A stretch of 64,000 bases of DNA from Symbiodinium natans (Eukaryota; Sar; Dinophyceae; Suessiales; Symbiodiniaceae): assembly GCA_905221605.1 (NCBI GenBank), contig CAJNDS010000287.1:62001-126000 (forward strand). Reading direction: 5' to 3'. The notes beneath the pieces were generated by a model that saw only the letters and a program-made list of their open reading frames with translations, was not told where the DNA came from and searched no databases. Shown here piece after piece: positions 27,601 to 38,235 of this stretch (the first letter of the stretch is position 1; every line of letters starts with the position of its first letter). The translations under genes were made by a program, and so were the position numbers.

Positions 27601-30600
27601 GGCATGGCCGTCCAATATGCGTGAATAAGCGTTTGCACGGGATTGGCACTCATACTGCAGGCCCGAGAAGATGCCGACAAATAAAAAAACAACATGTTGA
27701 GTCGATGTGCGTGTTGAGAAACAATCACCCACAACACATTTTCAAGATTCCGCAGCCACTTTCTGTATTATGCTGTGTCTGCCGCCGGCCGAATCCAAAA
27801 CCATACCTGAAACCCGCAAGAAACAACGCATCAGTGTACACTGAGTCTCTGAACAACGCCATTCATTCATCACACCTCCTGTGTGTGAAGAGTTGCAGAC
27901 AGAGTGCAGTTCGCAGTTCTTTCGCGCGGAGGCCGGAGAACTGGCAACAAATCGTAGATCAGCTCCTGGAAATCCTCGGGGGCAGCGACAACTTACTACA
28001 AGAGGCTGGCTCTAACACGCTGCGCATGCTGCAGAAGTCCCCTCTAGAGTTTTCAAGACCACCTTCGGTCAATCCGATCAGGAGTTAGTCCTTAAGATCG
28101 CCATCCTGGCAGAGAAGAACGCAAAGAACATCGGGTGGTATGTGGATGTGCCTTGCAAGTGGACAAGTTGACGAGAATTCCGGCCTTTTAATTGAGGACG
28201 GAAGGAAGCAATAGTGGGCAACATTTCAGGTCGTCTTCAAAATGCTGGAGAGCGCTCCCGATGCAGTGGCTTGCTCAGCCGCGAGGTGCAAAGGACATCC
28301 AGGGGCCCAAGGGGTGGCAGACTGGCTCCCCCGCAGCCGCCACGCGCTCACCAGAAGCAGCCACAAGCGCAGCCAAGGTGTCAGATGACGTCTGGTATCG
28401 TGTGGTGCAGGCTCGGATTTGAGACGCCTTGCATGTCCGGGTGTTGGGTTTGGAGATCATCTGGTTTTATTTCGGAGATTGCAGTCATCACTCCGGAAAA
28501 GGAAGGGGTCAAGGGGAACGCATGGACAGACGAACAGCAGTGTACCTGCCAGCAATTACTATAGTTGCGCTGGTTCTCTGCTTCGGCGAGATGCCTGGCC
28601 TTGCAGGTGGTCACAGGATTCGAGGACGGACCCTCCGAGGCTGTTGGCAGCCCGGTCCGCTTTGTGCCGCTTGTGATGGCGGTGACGGCCGACATGCCAG
28701 AACGTGCCAAAGACATGCAAAGAAAACATCTGCATCTGAGGAGCAGAACGCACTGAGAAGACATGCAGCCAGCAAGGCAGCAGAGGGGGTTCTGTTGGGC
28801 AGATGACCACGCAAGATTTTGGTGCGATGATCTGCAAGAATATGCAAGCATCTAATATATCTAATTCATACCCCTTGGAGGCCTACCAGAATCTTTCCAG
28901 TCAGCGTGCAGCCCATGACACACTGCTGCGCTTGGCGGCGTGGCCTGGCTTCGAAAGCAACATGTCGAGCAGCTTCCAGTAGCATCCCGATAGCCTTGAA
29001 TTGTGTGTGTGTGTGTGTGTGTGCGCGCCCTATTTTGCTGCACTCACTGCCATGACCTGCGAGCGCCCTGGACGAGAGGTACCTCATCGGAGAGTTCGGC
29101 CATTTGCTGCCCCAAAGTGTGACGCCCCGCGCGTGCGCGTCCCAGGCACAAATGGCACCACAAGCGACGGGTTCGCAAGAAGCTGGCAGTTGGGTGAAGT
29201 TGGCTGAAGTGTTGGCTGAGCTGAGGAAGTTTGAAGCCCTTCACCGCCACTTCCAGAGAGGGTCGCCCCAAACGAAGGCATGGCAGTGCTGTGAAGTGGT
29301 CGGGGTCTTCTGCCGCGTGGAGTTTTGCATTTGTTCAACTCAGGCCATCCTCGTCCTTGCGGCGGTGAAGATCCTCAATGCGAACCATGACGCGCTGAAG
29401 GGCGAGGTGGTCGGTTTCCTCAAAGAGATCCAGGCTGGGGAAGACACTCCGGATACTCCGGATGCCGCTCCAAGAGTATCCGAGGGCAACTGCCCAGGAT
29501 AGTGCCGACGTGGAGCTGCAACAGCGTGCCGTGGAGCTCTTGCAGCTTTCCCGGGATGAGGTCCCGACTGGGATGTGCTCCTTGTGTTCGTCTTGTACTG
29601 CAGTGCGTTCTCCTGTGCCCTCTCGGACATTTCAAGCAAGGACAGCCTGGACCAGGTGCTGAGACCGATGCCTCCGTGCGTGCCCGAGTGTTGTGACAGA
29701 AAGGTTCAGAAAGGGTTCAAAACAGGCCATCTCCCCTCCCCCCCCCTGAAGCTTCGTGAACGGTTGCAGAGTGTGGCATCCAAGGTACGCGGAGAGTGTG
29801 CAGAAGAACAATCCGTTAGCCAGCGGCCCCAGTAATTACTAATCACAGAGCCTTGTCGTACCTGTGGCCTGGAAAGCGCGCGGATGCAGCGACTGTCAGG
29901 TTCAGCGCCTGAAATTTTCGGCAAAGAACCGTGCGCACACACGTGCAGAGCTGGAGGAGGCTGATTCCTGTTTATTTGCACAACGAATCTGGACACCACA
30001 AAATCTCCCAGAGGTCGCTTGTCGAAATCACAACAGATGGGTTTCGCACATGTTGAAATGCACTGGTGATTGTCTTCTGCCAGCTTCCTAAGTAAACTTC
30101 ACGCACACGATTGCGTTGCCGGAGTAGGCCAATGTTGAAGGATTGCGAAGAGCGGATGCCGATTGGTCGTTGATATATAGATCTTCGCCTCTAGCAGTAG
30201 ACCTTAGAATTCTGCAAGTTCTGTCAGTCAGGCAGCCAAGAGCGAAGGCGGAATGTACAAGCCAGGTGCGGTGGAAGTTGGGTATGTGGCCTGTCGGTGA
30301 GGGTCACTGCAACGCATTGCAAAAGGCATTGCAGTATCTTGCGACCGCTGTAGCCAGGCCGCAGCAAGTCGGAGAGCGACGGCCGCATCATGGAGCTACC
30401 TGACCCAGGAGAGAAGCCAGCGACAGACAGCAGCGCAGCGCTGAGTGGGGCACGGACCGCACTTGACAGGCCGGCCAAAGCCAGCTCCGCCCAAGGTAAG
30501 CGTCCCGGACACACGTTGCTTCAGTGCTGTCCCGGTGCTGAGTTCCCTCGCTCTGCTGATGTTCTGTGGATGTTGTGAGGCTCAGGAGGCGTCAGCGCGG

Positions 30601-32986
30601 CCGGCTCAGAGATGATCCCGAAGGCCCTTCAAGGGCAGCACCCTTGGAACACTTTCTCTCATAAGGTCCGAGTCTTCCGACTCTGAAGAAGGCCTTGGCA
30701 CTTTGCGCCTATTCATGGCATGTCTCATGACAGTGTCTGACGGCAGTAATCGGCTCAGAGTCTCAGCGCAAGTTGTGCGCGACCATTACAAGTAATCGCG
30801 TGAGACGTCTCTCGTGCCCCCACAAGATCTCTTGTGATTGCTTCGGGAGCTGTTCAACAGCGTCCGTGTGACCAGACGCTGCCCCAGCTCAGAGCAACGG
30901 CGCAGCTGGCGGACAGACTCCCAAGGACGATTGAGTCTCGTCACAAGCATCAACTTGCATGATGCCAGTCACACAGTCACGCCGGAGTTACAGGACTTGT
31001 GGTCGCAACTGTGCATTGCGCCGCAAGGAAGGCAAGGACGCATTCTGCCTCACGAATTGCGGATTTAGCGCATTTGGAGGTTCTACACCTCACCGCAGCT
31101 TGTCCTGGAGATGAAGCAAGAGTGAGCTGGACCCCTTCGCGTGGGGGAATGTGCCTCTCACTACTTATCTTTGGCAGGTACAATGCTGCGACAGGTCGCT
31201 TAACCATCCTCTTTGTCAACTCCGCCAAGGACGCCCCGAGCTGGCTACCCGCTAAGCGATTGCAGCGATTGAAGCCTGGCATGACCCAACAGGCTCCCAT
31301 CGGCAACATCCGAGTCCACATTCCTCAGGCACCAGCATGAGCAGATGGTTCCTTACCCCATGTTGTCCAACAGTGTAACAGTTCACTTCATGTCGACTAA
31401 TGGATCAGGTCCAGATCGGTCGTTGAAGCACAATTCATCAGTTCATGCGCAAGAGGGCACAAACTTGGCATTCTAGCAACCACCACCCAGATCACCACCA
31501 CCACCACCACCACCGCCGCCACCACCACCACCCCATATCACTCCACCCTCGGCCTCCCGAAAGCAAACTCCCTCAGTTCCAAAGATTCAAGTACCCGGCG
31601 GCTGTTTCCAGGTGGACTTCTTGCGAGTCCAGACTTTCAGTGAGGCGCCCCCCTTTTGTCTCCATGCAAGTCATATGCGGAGCGAGCGGGGCCACTATGC
31701 AGAGCCGCGATCAGCCTCAAATGGCTCTGCTTCAGTCCAGGTGCCCTCTTCCCTGAAGCCGGGCGAACAGGCAGGTTCCAGCACAATTTTGCACACAATT
31801 TCTCAATCGTCAACAGTTGCAATGCTGCTGCGATCGCAAGTTTTGGTGCGGAGGCCACCCACTTGGTCCAGGTCCAGTGCCTGCGCCCCTTTCTGCAGCC
31901 AGCCAAGTATTTGGTGGAGCAGCTCGGCTCAGACGGTTCGGCCATGACTCAGCCATGCATGAGAAGAATAATCATGACGCATCATGCCTTCTTCGCGGCT
32001 CTTTTCGTGCAGATACTGCACAGCTCCTGGCGCCCCGCCACAGCAGCTGCCGCTGCTGCTGCCCTGTCCTCAGTATGGCCCGCAGCGTTTGTGCGCATGA
32101 ACTTCCACCTCCATGTCCCCTTTTCCCACCAGGCCTGCTGTGGTCAGCAAGTTCATCACGCCAGCACAAGTGCAGGAGCCGGGATCGAGCCGAAGATGGC
32201 AGGGTTTTTGTCAGAGACTCGCGCGTGTCACCTGGCAGATGGGCCAGTTCCGGCAGTTCTTCGAAACGCTCACGGGGCCGCGTGAGATGGTGCTGGATGG
32301 CCAGGCGGAAACCCCCTGAGGGTGACTAGCTTTGCGTAGCTTCGAAGTGGTCACGGGAGAGTTGGGGGCTGCGAGGCCAAGGCTCAGCCGAACCAGTGGC
32401 CCAACTACCTGGGGAAGGCCGAGCTGCCCTTCAGAGAACGTTCTAAAGCTGCGCTAAGCTGCGCTAAGCTGTGCTAATTGCTTTGTATTGCCGGGGGCGC
32501 TGTGTGGGGACAGGGCTTCAACATGTTCGTCCTCCCGGAGAGTGGGCCCACGGCCGCGTTCGCTGCAGGTGCCAAGTCTCGGTGCCCCGAGCTCCAGGGC
32601 GTCTCAACTGAGTCTACAACAGTCTCTAGGGATGCCTTTGGACGGTTGACAAACTGCAGGCTTGAGTTGAAGGCTAGTGACGTCTTGCAACTCCACAGCT
32701 TCTGAGAGGCACGCTGAACACGGCTACGCCTGATCCTGCACAGCCTGAGAAGATGATGACCGTGCCGGTCCTCGCCCGGTCCCTTGTGGCATCCGATTCG
32801 TTGCCAGTTGCCAGCGGTCACTGCATTGAGAATCATTGAAGGGGGCTTCCACAGGTCCGCCTGCAGTACGACTCTGGGCGCAACCTCGTGAGGCTGATCG
32901 TGCGAACACAGCACCCCGAGGCCTTGGCAAATTGGGAGAGTCCCGAAAGTGCAGAGGCTGCCCGAAGTTGCGTGCTTCTCAGGTGA
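21324..32986 (+). CDS. AP2A: AP-2 clathrin adaptor complex, alpha subunit (alpha-adaptin), about 30 exons
   Basis: Alpha-adaptin is the large AP-2 subunit that binds membrane PIP2 and cargo with its trunk and recruits accessory proteins with its appendage during clathrin-mediated endocytosis. The gene is recognised from an ordered series of exons that together follow the family: VFIADIRNCQTKEQE, LSKIRQKFA, YVWKLLYAYMLGYEID, YLATSLLLADNNDM, ALALNTVANIG, CICLLRLYRK, LAALFNEQDIGLLT, YYHVPAPWLQSKLL, NAEHAVLFEA, RYLGLETMARLAS, LVLKIAILAEKNAKN, DDVWYRVVQ, YLIGEFGHLLP, ADVELQQRAVELLQLS, LRPMPPCVPE, then a hinge and an appendage ending at TGA 32984-32986. The DIRNC start distinguishes alpha from gamma, delta and epsilon large chains. 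A candidate start is the ATG at 21324 (MAEQ), which would make a tiny first exon; this is unproven. A few exons in the middle and in the appendage are not pinned down. No exon is interrupted by a stop. Confidence 0.92.
21427..22567 (+). CDS. AP2A: AP2A exon block 1: N-terminal trunk
   Basis: Exons read by frame: 21427-21489 (GC donor), 21567-21631 (ends inside a Lys codon, GC donor), 21686-21752 (GC donor), 21852-21898 (AVELCSSPKFTEKT, GC donor), 21974-22067 (GT donor or equivalent), about 22166-22236 (SPICQHMAALALNTVANIG, GC donor), 22341-about 22400 (PEFADNLFTDIARLIL) and about 22509-22567 (YIKRKACICLLRLYRK, GA donor). Phases are compatible at each join checked: GTC at 21427 opens in phase 0, and AAGAA plus GTACGTC gives KKYV. 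Most donors here are GC. An AGGCTT-rich short repeat fills the intron at 22090-22165. Exons preceding 21427 are not certain. Confidence 0.85.
23041..25205 (+). CDS. AP2A: AP2A exon block 2: middle trunk, sparse exons
   Basis: Three exons are clear: 23041-about 23097 (VWSPKLAALFNEQDIGLLT, after TTGGCAG), about 24650-24750 (GVVVPVCQSLANLVQGICPE) and about 25142-25205 (YYHVPAPWLQSKLLRILLCP, after GCAG). In other alpha-adaptins about 40 residues separate the second and third, so at least one exon between 24750 and 25140 remains unplaced. The introns here are the longest of the gene and carry CT-rich microsatellites (23358-23400 and 24550-24633). A coding-like stretch at about 25285-25380 (TLKAASDSADAILAR) could be the following exon. 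Confidence 0.75.
24550..24633. repeat. CT dinucleotide microsatellite
   Basis: A pure CT run of about 40 nt preceded by CTCGCT variants, in an AP2A intron just before the GVVVPV exon. It may double as a polypyrimidine tract, since the exon begins shortly downstream. Confidence 0.9.
26100..29688 (+). CDS. AP2A: AP2A exon block 3: C-terminal trunk
   Basis: Exons: 26100-26153, 26256-26282, 26367-26446, 26590-about 26640, 26823-26880, 26954-26982, 27932-28004, 28082-28147, 28230-28265, 28378-28410, 28607-28624, 28881-28939, 29079-about 29256, about 29344-29440, 29498-29560 and 29641-29688. Several are microexons: 18 nt (VVTGFE), 27 nt (AMNLMIHLE), 29 nt, 33 nt (VSDDVWYRVVQ) and 36 nt (VVFKMLESAPDA). 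Split codons match across borders, for example ATCAG plus GTACC giving IRY, TGCAG plus GCCGG giving CRP, and GCGGC plus GTACC giving AAY. The spacing WYVD, 13 residues, SDDVW equals that of other alpha-adaptins, which supports the microexon calls. Confidence 0.87.
29002..29027. repeat. TG dinucleotide microsatellite
   Basis: TG repeat followed by CGCGC in the AP2A intron between the exons ending at 28939 and starting at 29079. Confidence 0.9.
30388..32986 (+). CDS. AP2A: AP2A exon block 4: hinge and appendage
   Basis: A Pro/Ala/Ser-rich hinge exon lies at about 30388-30494 (LPDPGEKPATDSSAALSG, before GTAAG). Appendage exons follow: about 31178-31330 (RYNAATGRLTILFVNSAKD), 31612-about 31660 (VDFLRVQTFSEAPP), about 31725-31755 (SASVQVPSSLKP), about 32134-32175 (PAVVSKFITPAQVQE), a possible exon at about 32480-32570 (GQGFNMFVLPESGPTAAF) and the last one at 32855-32986 (RLQYDSGRNLVRLIVRT, ending VLLR). 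Homology is weaker than in the trunk, as is normal for the ear domain, and some exons are surely missed. The stop at 32984 directly follows CTCAGG, so a splice acceptor there extending the protein to 33066 is an alternative. Confidence 0.65.
31492..31534. repeat. CAC triplet repeat
   Basis: About 14 triplets of CAC with two CCG interruptions, in an AP2A intron between appendage exons. Confidence 0.9.
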
Positions 32987-33205
32987 CCAACGCCCTGGCA
33001 AAGGTAATGCAAACCTACCTGATGAGTGTCGACGTCCGAGTTGACGTCTGTCCGCATCAGCGCTGATCTGGGAGCAGGTTCTCAATAAGGGGGCTTGAGC
33101 GACTCGAGTGCCGCACCAGGGATGATCAGCGCCTGGACGTCTCTGAAGCACCGTGAGGAGAGTGATGCGTGCTAAAAATATCGTTTGAGTTTAGCTTTCG
33201 CACAT

Positions 33206-33241
33206 GTGTGCGTAGATGTGCGTAGATGTGCGTAGATGTGC
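33206..33241. repeat. 10-bp tandem repeat (TGTGCGTAGA)
   Basis: About 3.5 copies of the unit. The core GTAGATGTG is shared with the 11-bp array at 2640-2681. Confidence 0.8.
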
Positions 33242-34389
33242 CACTAAAGGCTTTTTCACATCGATCAGTTTCACCCACACGAGAAAACTGCAAGCCTCGT
33301 CGAGTGCTAGGGTGCTGGGGGATGCGGCCAGGACACACAATACGACTTTGCTACCATGCGTAGAACCGTTGCCTAATTCTTTGTTTAAATCATGCCTGAG
33401 GTGGCTACCCGGTTACCCAGACCTTCAGGTTTCAAGGAGGGTCCAATGCTTGTAAGCTTTGGAGTTAAAATATGTGGATCCCAGAAGATTTGCAAAAAAC
33501 CACGTGGCCTTGAATCTTGGGATATCTTAGGCCATAGGAAGCGACGCCGACAGGGGGCTTCAGAGCCTTGCGCCTACAGCTGGTCGGAGTTACGGTGAGT
33601 TGATTACGCCTCGGACCCTACCGATCATCGTCTTCCTGATTATGTCTTGATGTGTGATGCCTCAAACGTTGCGCAGCCTGCATCTGTTCCTGCAGTGTGC
33701 TACGCCATCCCAGCCCACGATTTGAAGGTTTGGCATGCGTGTCTTGGCCGTTGCCTTCAGCAAATGCCGACTTCGTGGAAAAGTATCTAATTTTTCAGTA
33801 TGCCTGCAGCGCTGCCTGTACTGCGCCTTGCGTTCGTGCTTACAGCTTCTTGGTGCATATGATTAGAACCTGGGAAAACGCCTTATCTATGGCAGCCAAA
33901 ACTCAGCGGCGGCACGGTTTTGGCGTAGACCCCAAACGAAAGTCGGACCCTGTTCTTTCTTTGATTTTTGTGTTTCGTCCTTGATTTTTCTATGTCTTTC
34001 GTTCTTTCTGTCACGTCGGGGGAGATCTACGGAGCACGACCTGTTCGCATGCATGTAGGCACTGTGTGCTTTATTGCTGAAAGGGCGTTTTTCTGCGCCT
34101 CTTTTCATAGCAACATTTCTGCTCTGATGTATGTCCGGCCACACACCGGCAAAGACTGGCGTGTGGACGGTGTGGAGAGATCCTCGCGGAGAGGCAGCCA
34201 GGATGAAGGCCGCTTGGTCTGAGAGATGGCTACACGAGACTGGCATTCGCATGATTCAAATGCGCACGCCACGCTTCGCAGGGCCAACACCACAAACAAT
34301 GCCACACGTTGTTAGAGTTAAGCCTCTCACGCGCTTAGGAGAACAGCAACCGGAAGGCCGGTGTGTTTGCTTCTTTGATTACAGGACGC

Positions 34390-34442
34390 GGACATGCGAT
34401 GTGTGCGATGTGTGCAATGTGTGCAACGTGTGCAACGTGCGC
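34390..34442. repeat. 9-bp tandem repeat (GATGTGTGC family)
   Basis: About five diverging copies (GATGTGTGC, AATGTGTGC, AACGTGTGC). The period keeps one frame open on each strand; there is no other coding evidence. Confidence 0.8.
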
Positions 34443-34559
34443 AAGCCTCGCAAGTCTCGCGCATGAGTGAAGGCTCTTTGGTGGCAGCCACCGTTCAACC
34501 TTCGAGGTTGGTCTGCGCCGGTGCATCTGGGATGAGAACCTTGCTCGTCCATGGAGATA

Positions 34560-35164
34560 TCCCCGACCAGGTGCCGCCGGCCCCAGCCTTTGAAACAGGC
34601 GCCGTCGGAGGAGCTGGTGGAGCCGCCCACGGAGGCAGCGGCTAAGGCTGCTAAGTCAGAGCCCGTGCAAGCAGGTGGGGGTCCAGTCAGAGCGCTGGGC
34701 ACCCTGCCCGAAAAACAGAGCGACGTGACTGTCGGGATGGGTCGCGATGCTCAGTGGGCTATCCATGTCGCGATATCCCAGACAAACAGCCCGAAGGCCG
34801 GAACGTGAACAAGACGCTGAACAGAGTCTGGCAGGAAGTCAAATGTAATCTGTGCGAGGCATCTGCTACCTGGTGTATGAGCATCCAGACGAAGTGTTTC
34901 GAGCAGTGTCAGGAGCAACTTTTCACCACGCAAGGGTGGGAGCTGCAACTCCTCCAAATGGCAGCTTTGGCCAGACACCCCAAGTACTCATCCAGCCGAA
35001 GTTTGTCTTGGAAGAAGCGGACATCGACGAGATTTTGGCTGATGCCGACATCTCCGCGGACGTCAATGCATGTCAATGCGGTGCACATCGTCTGTAAGTA
35101 TGGCATCGAGCCGTTCTCCTGGGAGGCCATTGTGCAGAAAAAAGGCGCGAAGCTAAAAGCTTGA
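34560..35164 (+). CDS. Possible 3' part of an unrecognised gene
   Basis: Three coding-like segments on the + strand could be the last exons of a gene. About 34575-34671 reads LKQAPSEELVEPPTEAAAKA and stops before a GCAG/GTGGGG border. About 34845-35090 reads RGICYLVYEHPDEVFRAVSG and later KFVLEEADIDEILADADI. About 35098-35164 reads YGIEPFSWEAIVQKKGAKLK and ends at a TGA (35162-35164). Codon choice is sensible and splice-like dinucleotides are present, but the frames of the segments have not been shown to join. I recognise no domain. Chance ORFs are the main alternative. Confidence 0.3.
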
Positions 35165-36350
35165 CCGCGCAGACTATGAACTGCGAAGCGGTTGTCTGAT
35201 CTGCTCAGCCATTGCTCGAGCCCCGACATTTGAATCGAAGGCGGCGATAGCAGCACCACCAAGCATCCGAGGCCGCAATTTCATCGTGAAAGCCCACCTG
35301 ACCCGGATCCGATTTGCAAGTAGTTGGGAAGTTGTGTCGTTCACAGGCTTAAGGCTCCAAAAATGCAGTGCAGCGGTCCACTGCCGCGGCATCCATAAAA
35401 TACGCTTTTCTAGTGGAGCGGCACGGTGTCTGTACCTGTCTGTTCGCATACTCTACTTAACGCAGCATTGCTTGGAAAGACAAGACTGTTGCGATTAAGG
35501 CTTCTAGAGTCTAGAGTCATACAGAATCAGTTGTGCTCCTCGACACTGGTCTCCAAACCACGCGAGACAGAGGCAGGAGCAGGTTGACTGGTTTGATTAA
35601 TAACATCTAAACCCCGTTACCTTACAAATTCGTTAGCATAAGCAAAGAGCACCCCCTGAGAACGCTCCTGAAGTCCGCGAGAAGCCTTTTCAAGTTTGCA
35701 GCGGGCCCCAGTATATGACGTGGTTTCGAGACATTCCAGTGTGTGCAGTCTTGGGGGACAGGAGGGCGACTATGGTGGCTGCCACCTCCTGGAGGCAGGA
35801 AGGGTCTTTGCCTGATGCTTGCAATTGCAATATCACATAGCTTGACATATGTAGATAGATAGATATAGATATATATATATATATATAATCTAATTCTGTG
35901 TTTCTGTTTTTAAGTATATATGTTTCGATGCTTACCACCCACCCCGCCCCACCCCTCCGTTTCTGCCGAGGTCTGGCAAAGCCCTATCCGTCGCAGCGGC
36001 GAGGCGGGTGCAGTAGCCAAGGGGGGGGGGGGCCAGCTAGAAGATAGAAAGCAACTGGACGGGAGCCTCCGTGTCGGCTGAACGTGCAAGTCGGTCAGCT
36101 GACGAACGAGGACAGCTATCCTTTCTCGATTCTTCTTGACGTTTGGTAAAATTTCTTTTGCCAGGGTGAAGAGGAGGCCTCGAAGACTTCGAAAGCCGGC
36201 ACGTTTCAGTGATGGACAAGACGGGCAATGCCCCTGACTGAAGTGAAGCACTTGCAAAAAAGTTTCGGCTCCGTCTTCAAATTCCTCTGCCGCTGCATAG
36301 ATGCTTGAAGGGTTGCTGAGACCACCATATGGATGGAACGTGTGTAGGCG
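35165..36350. other. Intergenic stretch with AT microsatellite and G run
   Basis: No gene seen. An AT-rich GATA/TA microsatellite lies at 35851-35888 and a 12-nt G run at about 36021-36032. Confidence 0.5.
35851..35888. repeat. GATA/TA microsatellite
   Basis: GATAGATAGATA followed by (AT)n, a rare AT-rich patch in a GC-moderate window. Confidence 0.9.
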
Positions 36351-37091
36351 TTGGATGCGCTTAGATCGCTGTTTTCTTCTTGGCTGAGCTCCAATCTAGC
36401 ATTGCTGCTAGCCCCTCCAACGCTTCTCGAAATGGCACCGTCCTCTTTCTCGGTGCAGCTGTCGGGTTGCGGGGCACAGCGATGTGAGATGGAGACAATC
36501 AATGGCTCGCCGACCTTAGCGCTAGCCATGCAACTCAAAATTCAAATTCCCGTGGCCGAGCTCCTCAAGTGCCTGACGGACTGGCATGGTGAGGTGCAGA
36601 AGCTACCAGACCGAGTAGACCGAGTAGACCGAGTAGACCGACCGGTGCCAGTCCCCGAAGAGCGCACAGAGCGCACAGAGCGCATAGAGCGCACCGTCCG
36701 AAAGACCTACAGTTGGACCCACAGCCTCTATGAAATGCAGCCGACCTACGCAGCATATGCCGCCAAGGAGAACGTTAAGTGGCGGTCATGCGAGTATGAG
36801 GGAGCCCACGTACTACCAGAAGCTGCTCAGGAGGAATTCATGAAGAACGACTTTGAGCCTCTCCCCCTCCCTACAAGAACGGATGTTACTCACAAAAACT
36901 ACCAAGAAGCTGACCTGCTTAGCTCCCGAAGGGTGGTCGTCAACGCAAGCCCGCTGAGCGACGGACCTTCGCTTGGCGCTGAGCAGGATGTACAATCTGT
37001 ACCATATAGTGCAGAGCAGGGGGCAGGCAATGGCTTTTCTGCGTCACCACGGCGCTCGACCTATCCGAGTAAGGACTGTAAGCAGCAGTGA
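36351..37091 (+). CDS. Unrecognised 246-codon open frame with 9-bp repeats
   Basis: An open frame of 246 codons without a known family. The middle contains two runs of 9-bp repeats in frame, GAGTAGACC (36608-36642, DRV repeats) and GAGCGCACA (36663-36694, ERT repeats). The following part (YAAYAAKENVKWRSCEYEG, later EEFMKNDFEPLPLPTRTD) looks more like genuine protein than the rest. It may be an exon of a gene whose other exons I cannot find, or a chance frame kept open by repeats whose unit is a multiple of three. Confidence 0.25.
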   Translation: MDALRSLFSSWLSSNLALLLAPPTLLEMAPSSFSVQLSGCGAQRCEMETINGSPTLALAMQLKIQIPVAELLKCLTDWHGEVQKLPDRVDRVDRVDRPVPVPEERTERTERIERTVRKTYSWTHSLYEMQPTYAAYAAKENVKWRSCEYEGAHVLPEAAQEEFMKNDFEPLPLPTRTDVTHKNYQEADLLSSRRVVVNASPLSDGPSLGAEQDVQSVPYSAEQGAGNGFSASPRRSTYPSKDCKQQ

Positions 37092-38000
37092 CTTACTTGC
37101 GCTTTTCGCAAGTTGTCCACGTGTTGCTTGCGGCGCTAGGCCTGATATAAGTCTTGCCTGAAGCTCCACCAAGGAGCCCGAGCGCGGAGCCAAAACCAGA
37201 GAGAAGGAACTGCCCCCATTTATCGTCTTGAACACATGGAGCTTTCGGTGCGCACACACCAAGCGCTTTCTTCCTGTGCCGGCAGCTGTGCAGCACTCGA
37301 GACAAGCCGCTAGCTTCATGACCTTGCCTGTTCCGGATTGCCACTTCCTCTTCCTGAGCCTGCAGCACGTCCATCGTCATATTGGAGCATAGAAAACTGT
37401 CGTTGATTGTAAGGTTATGACAGACTAAATTGATCCAGAGAGCCCCTCCCCAGAGTTTTCAAAGAATCTCACAGAATCTCCTTGGAGTGCCCAACCCAGA
37501 GAGTATCCCCGGAGTGCCCACCCGCTACAGATACAATTCCAAGCAGAATGCGTGCTGTGCAACACACTGGCGACCGCTGGGAGGAGCTGTGGCCTCAGGC
37601 TGCTCCCAGAGAACCTGATGCCCAGGACCATCCTCGCTGCTGGAAGAGCGTGCTGTCCGCGTATTGAGGCCATTGAGGCGTTAAGGCCGTTAAGGCAGAT
37701 CAAGTTGTGCATGCGACTGGGCATCCTGAGAAGGACGGCTATCGTCCTGGATCCGCGGGCCACTGTAGACTATCCGGACATGCGCCAAACCCTGCACGCA
37801 TAATGTTGCTGGTATCTGGTACGTGCCATGTCTGTTCATTTTCCCTTGCATGTCAGCACTTCCTGATGCCAGGAGAATATCAAATTTGGCTTCCATCCGG
37901 CAGAGATGAATGACAAGGCATTCTTGCACCTTCTTCTATACTTCTATATTTTAAGGGGCTGCGCCCATGGGCGGGCAGCGCAGGCAGAAGCGCGGGGCGA
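37092..38000. other. Stretch without a recognisable gene
   Basis: Overlapping short frames occur around 37480-37800 on the + strand (for example GLRLLPENLMPRTILAAGRA), but none has a family match that I know or convincing splice borders. Confidence 0.4.
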
Positions 38001-38003
38001 GCA

Positions 38004-38181
38004 GTTTCTAAGCATTTTGAGGCCCCTAAACTCCCTTAAAATCTCTAAGCGTTTGAGGCTCCTCAACCCCCTCAAAGTTTCCAAGCATTTTCAGGCCCCT
38101 AAACTCCCTTCAAATCTCTAAGCGTTTGAGGCTCCTAGACTCCCTTAAAGTTTCTAAGCACTTTATAAGGCCCCTAAACTC
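38004..38181. repeat. About 36-bp tandem repeat, five copies
   Basis: Units alternate between TAAGCATTTTGAGGCCCCTA and TAAGCGTTTGAGGCTCCT types, each followed by AACTCCCTTAAA or similar. The alternation suggests a dimeric unit of about 72 bp. Confidence 0.8.
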
Positions 38182-38235
38182 CCCTTTTTAGCCCCAGGCT
38201 TAGACACATCGCTTATGCCCGCCCTTTGGGGGGCA

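Larger units (their letters stand above)
33067..34555. other. Region downstream of AP2A without a recognisable gene
   Basis: I see no supported gene. Two short tandem arrays occur: a 10-bp TGTGCGTAGA unit at 33206-33241 and a 9-bp GATGTGTGC-type unit at 34390-34442. Confidence 0.5.

Noticed and set aside
32474-33151. 225-codon - strand frame opposite the last AP2A exons
   Set aside because: It is a shadow frame of the appendage exons and introns, with no domain content.
35690-36257. Lys/Ser-rich - strand frames around the GATA microsatellite
   Set aside because: They include the translated TA repeat (YIYIYISIS) and lack any sign of conservation.
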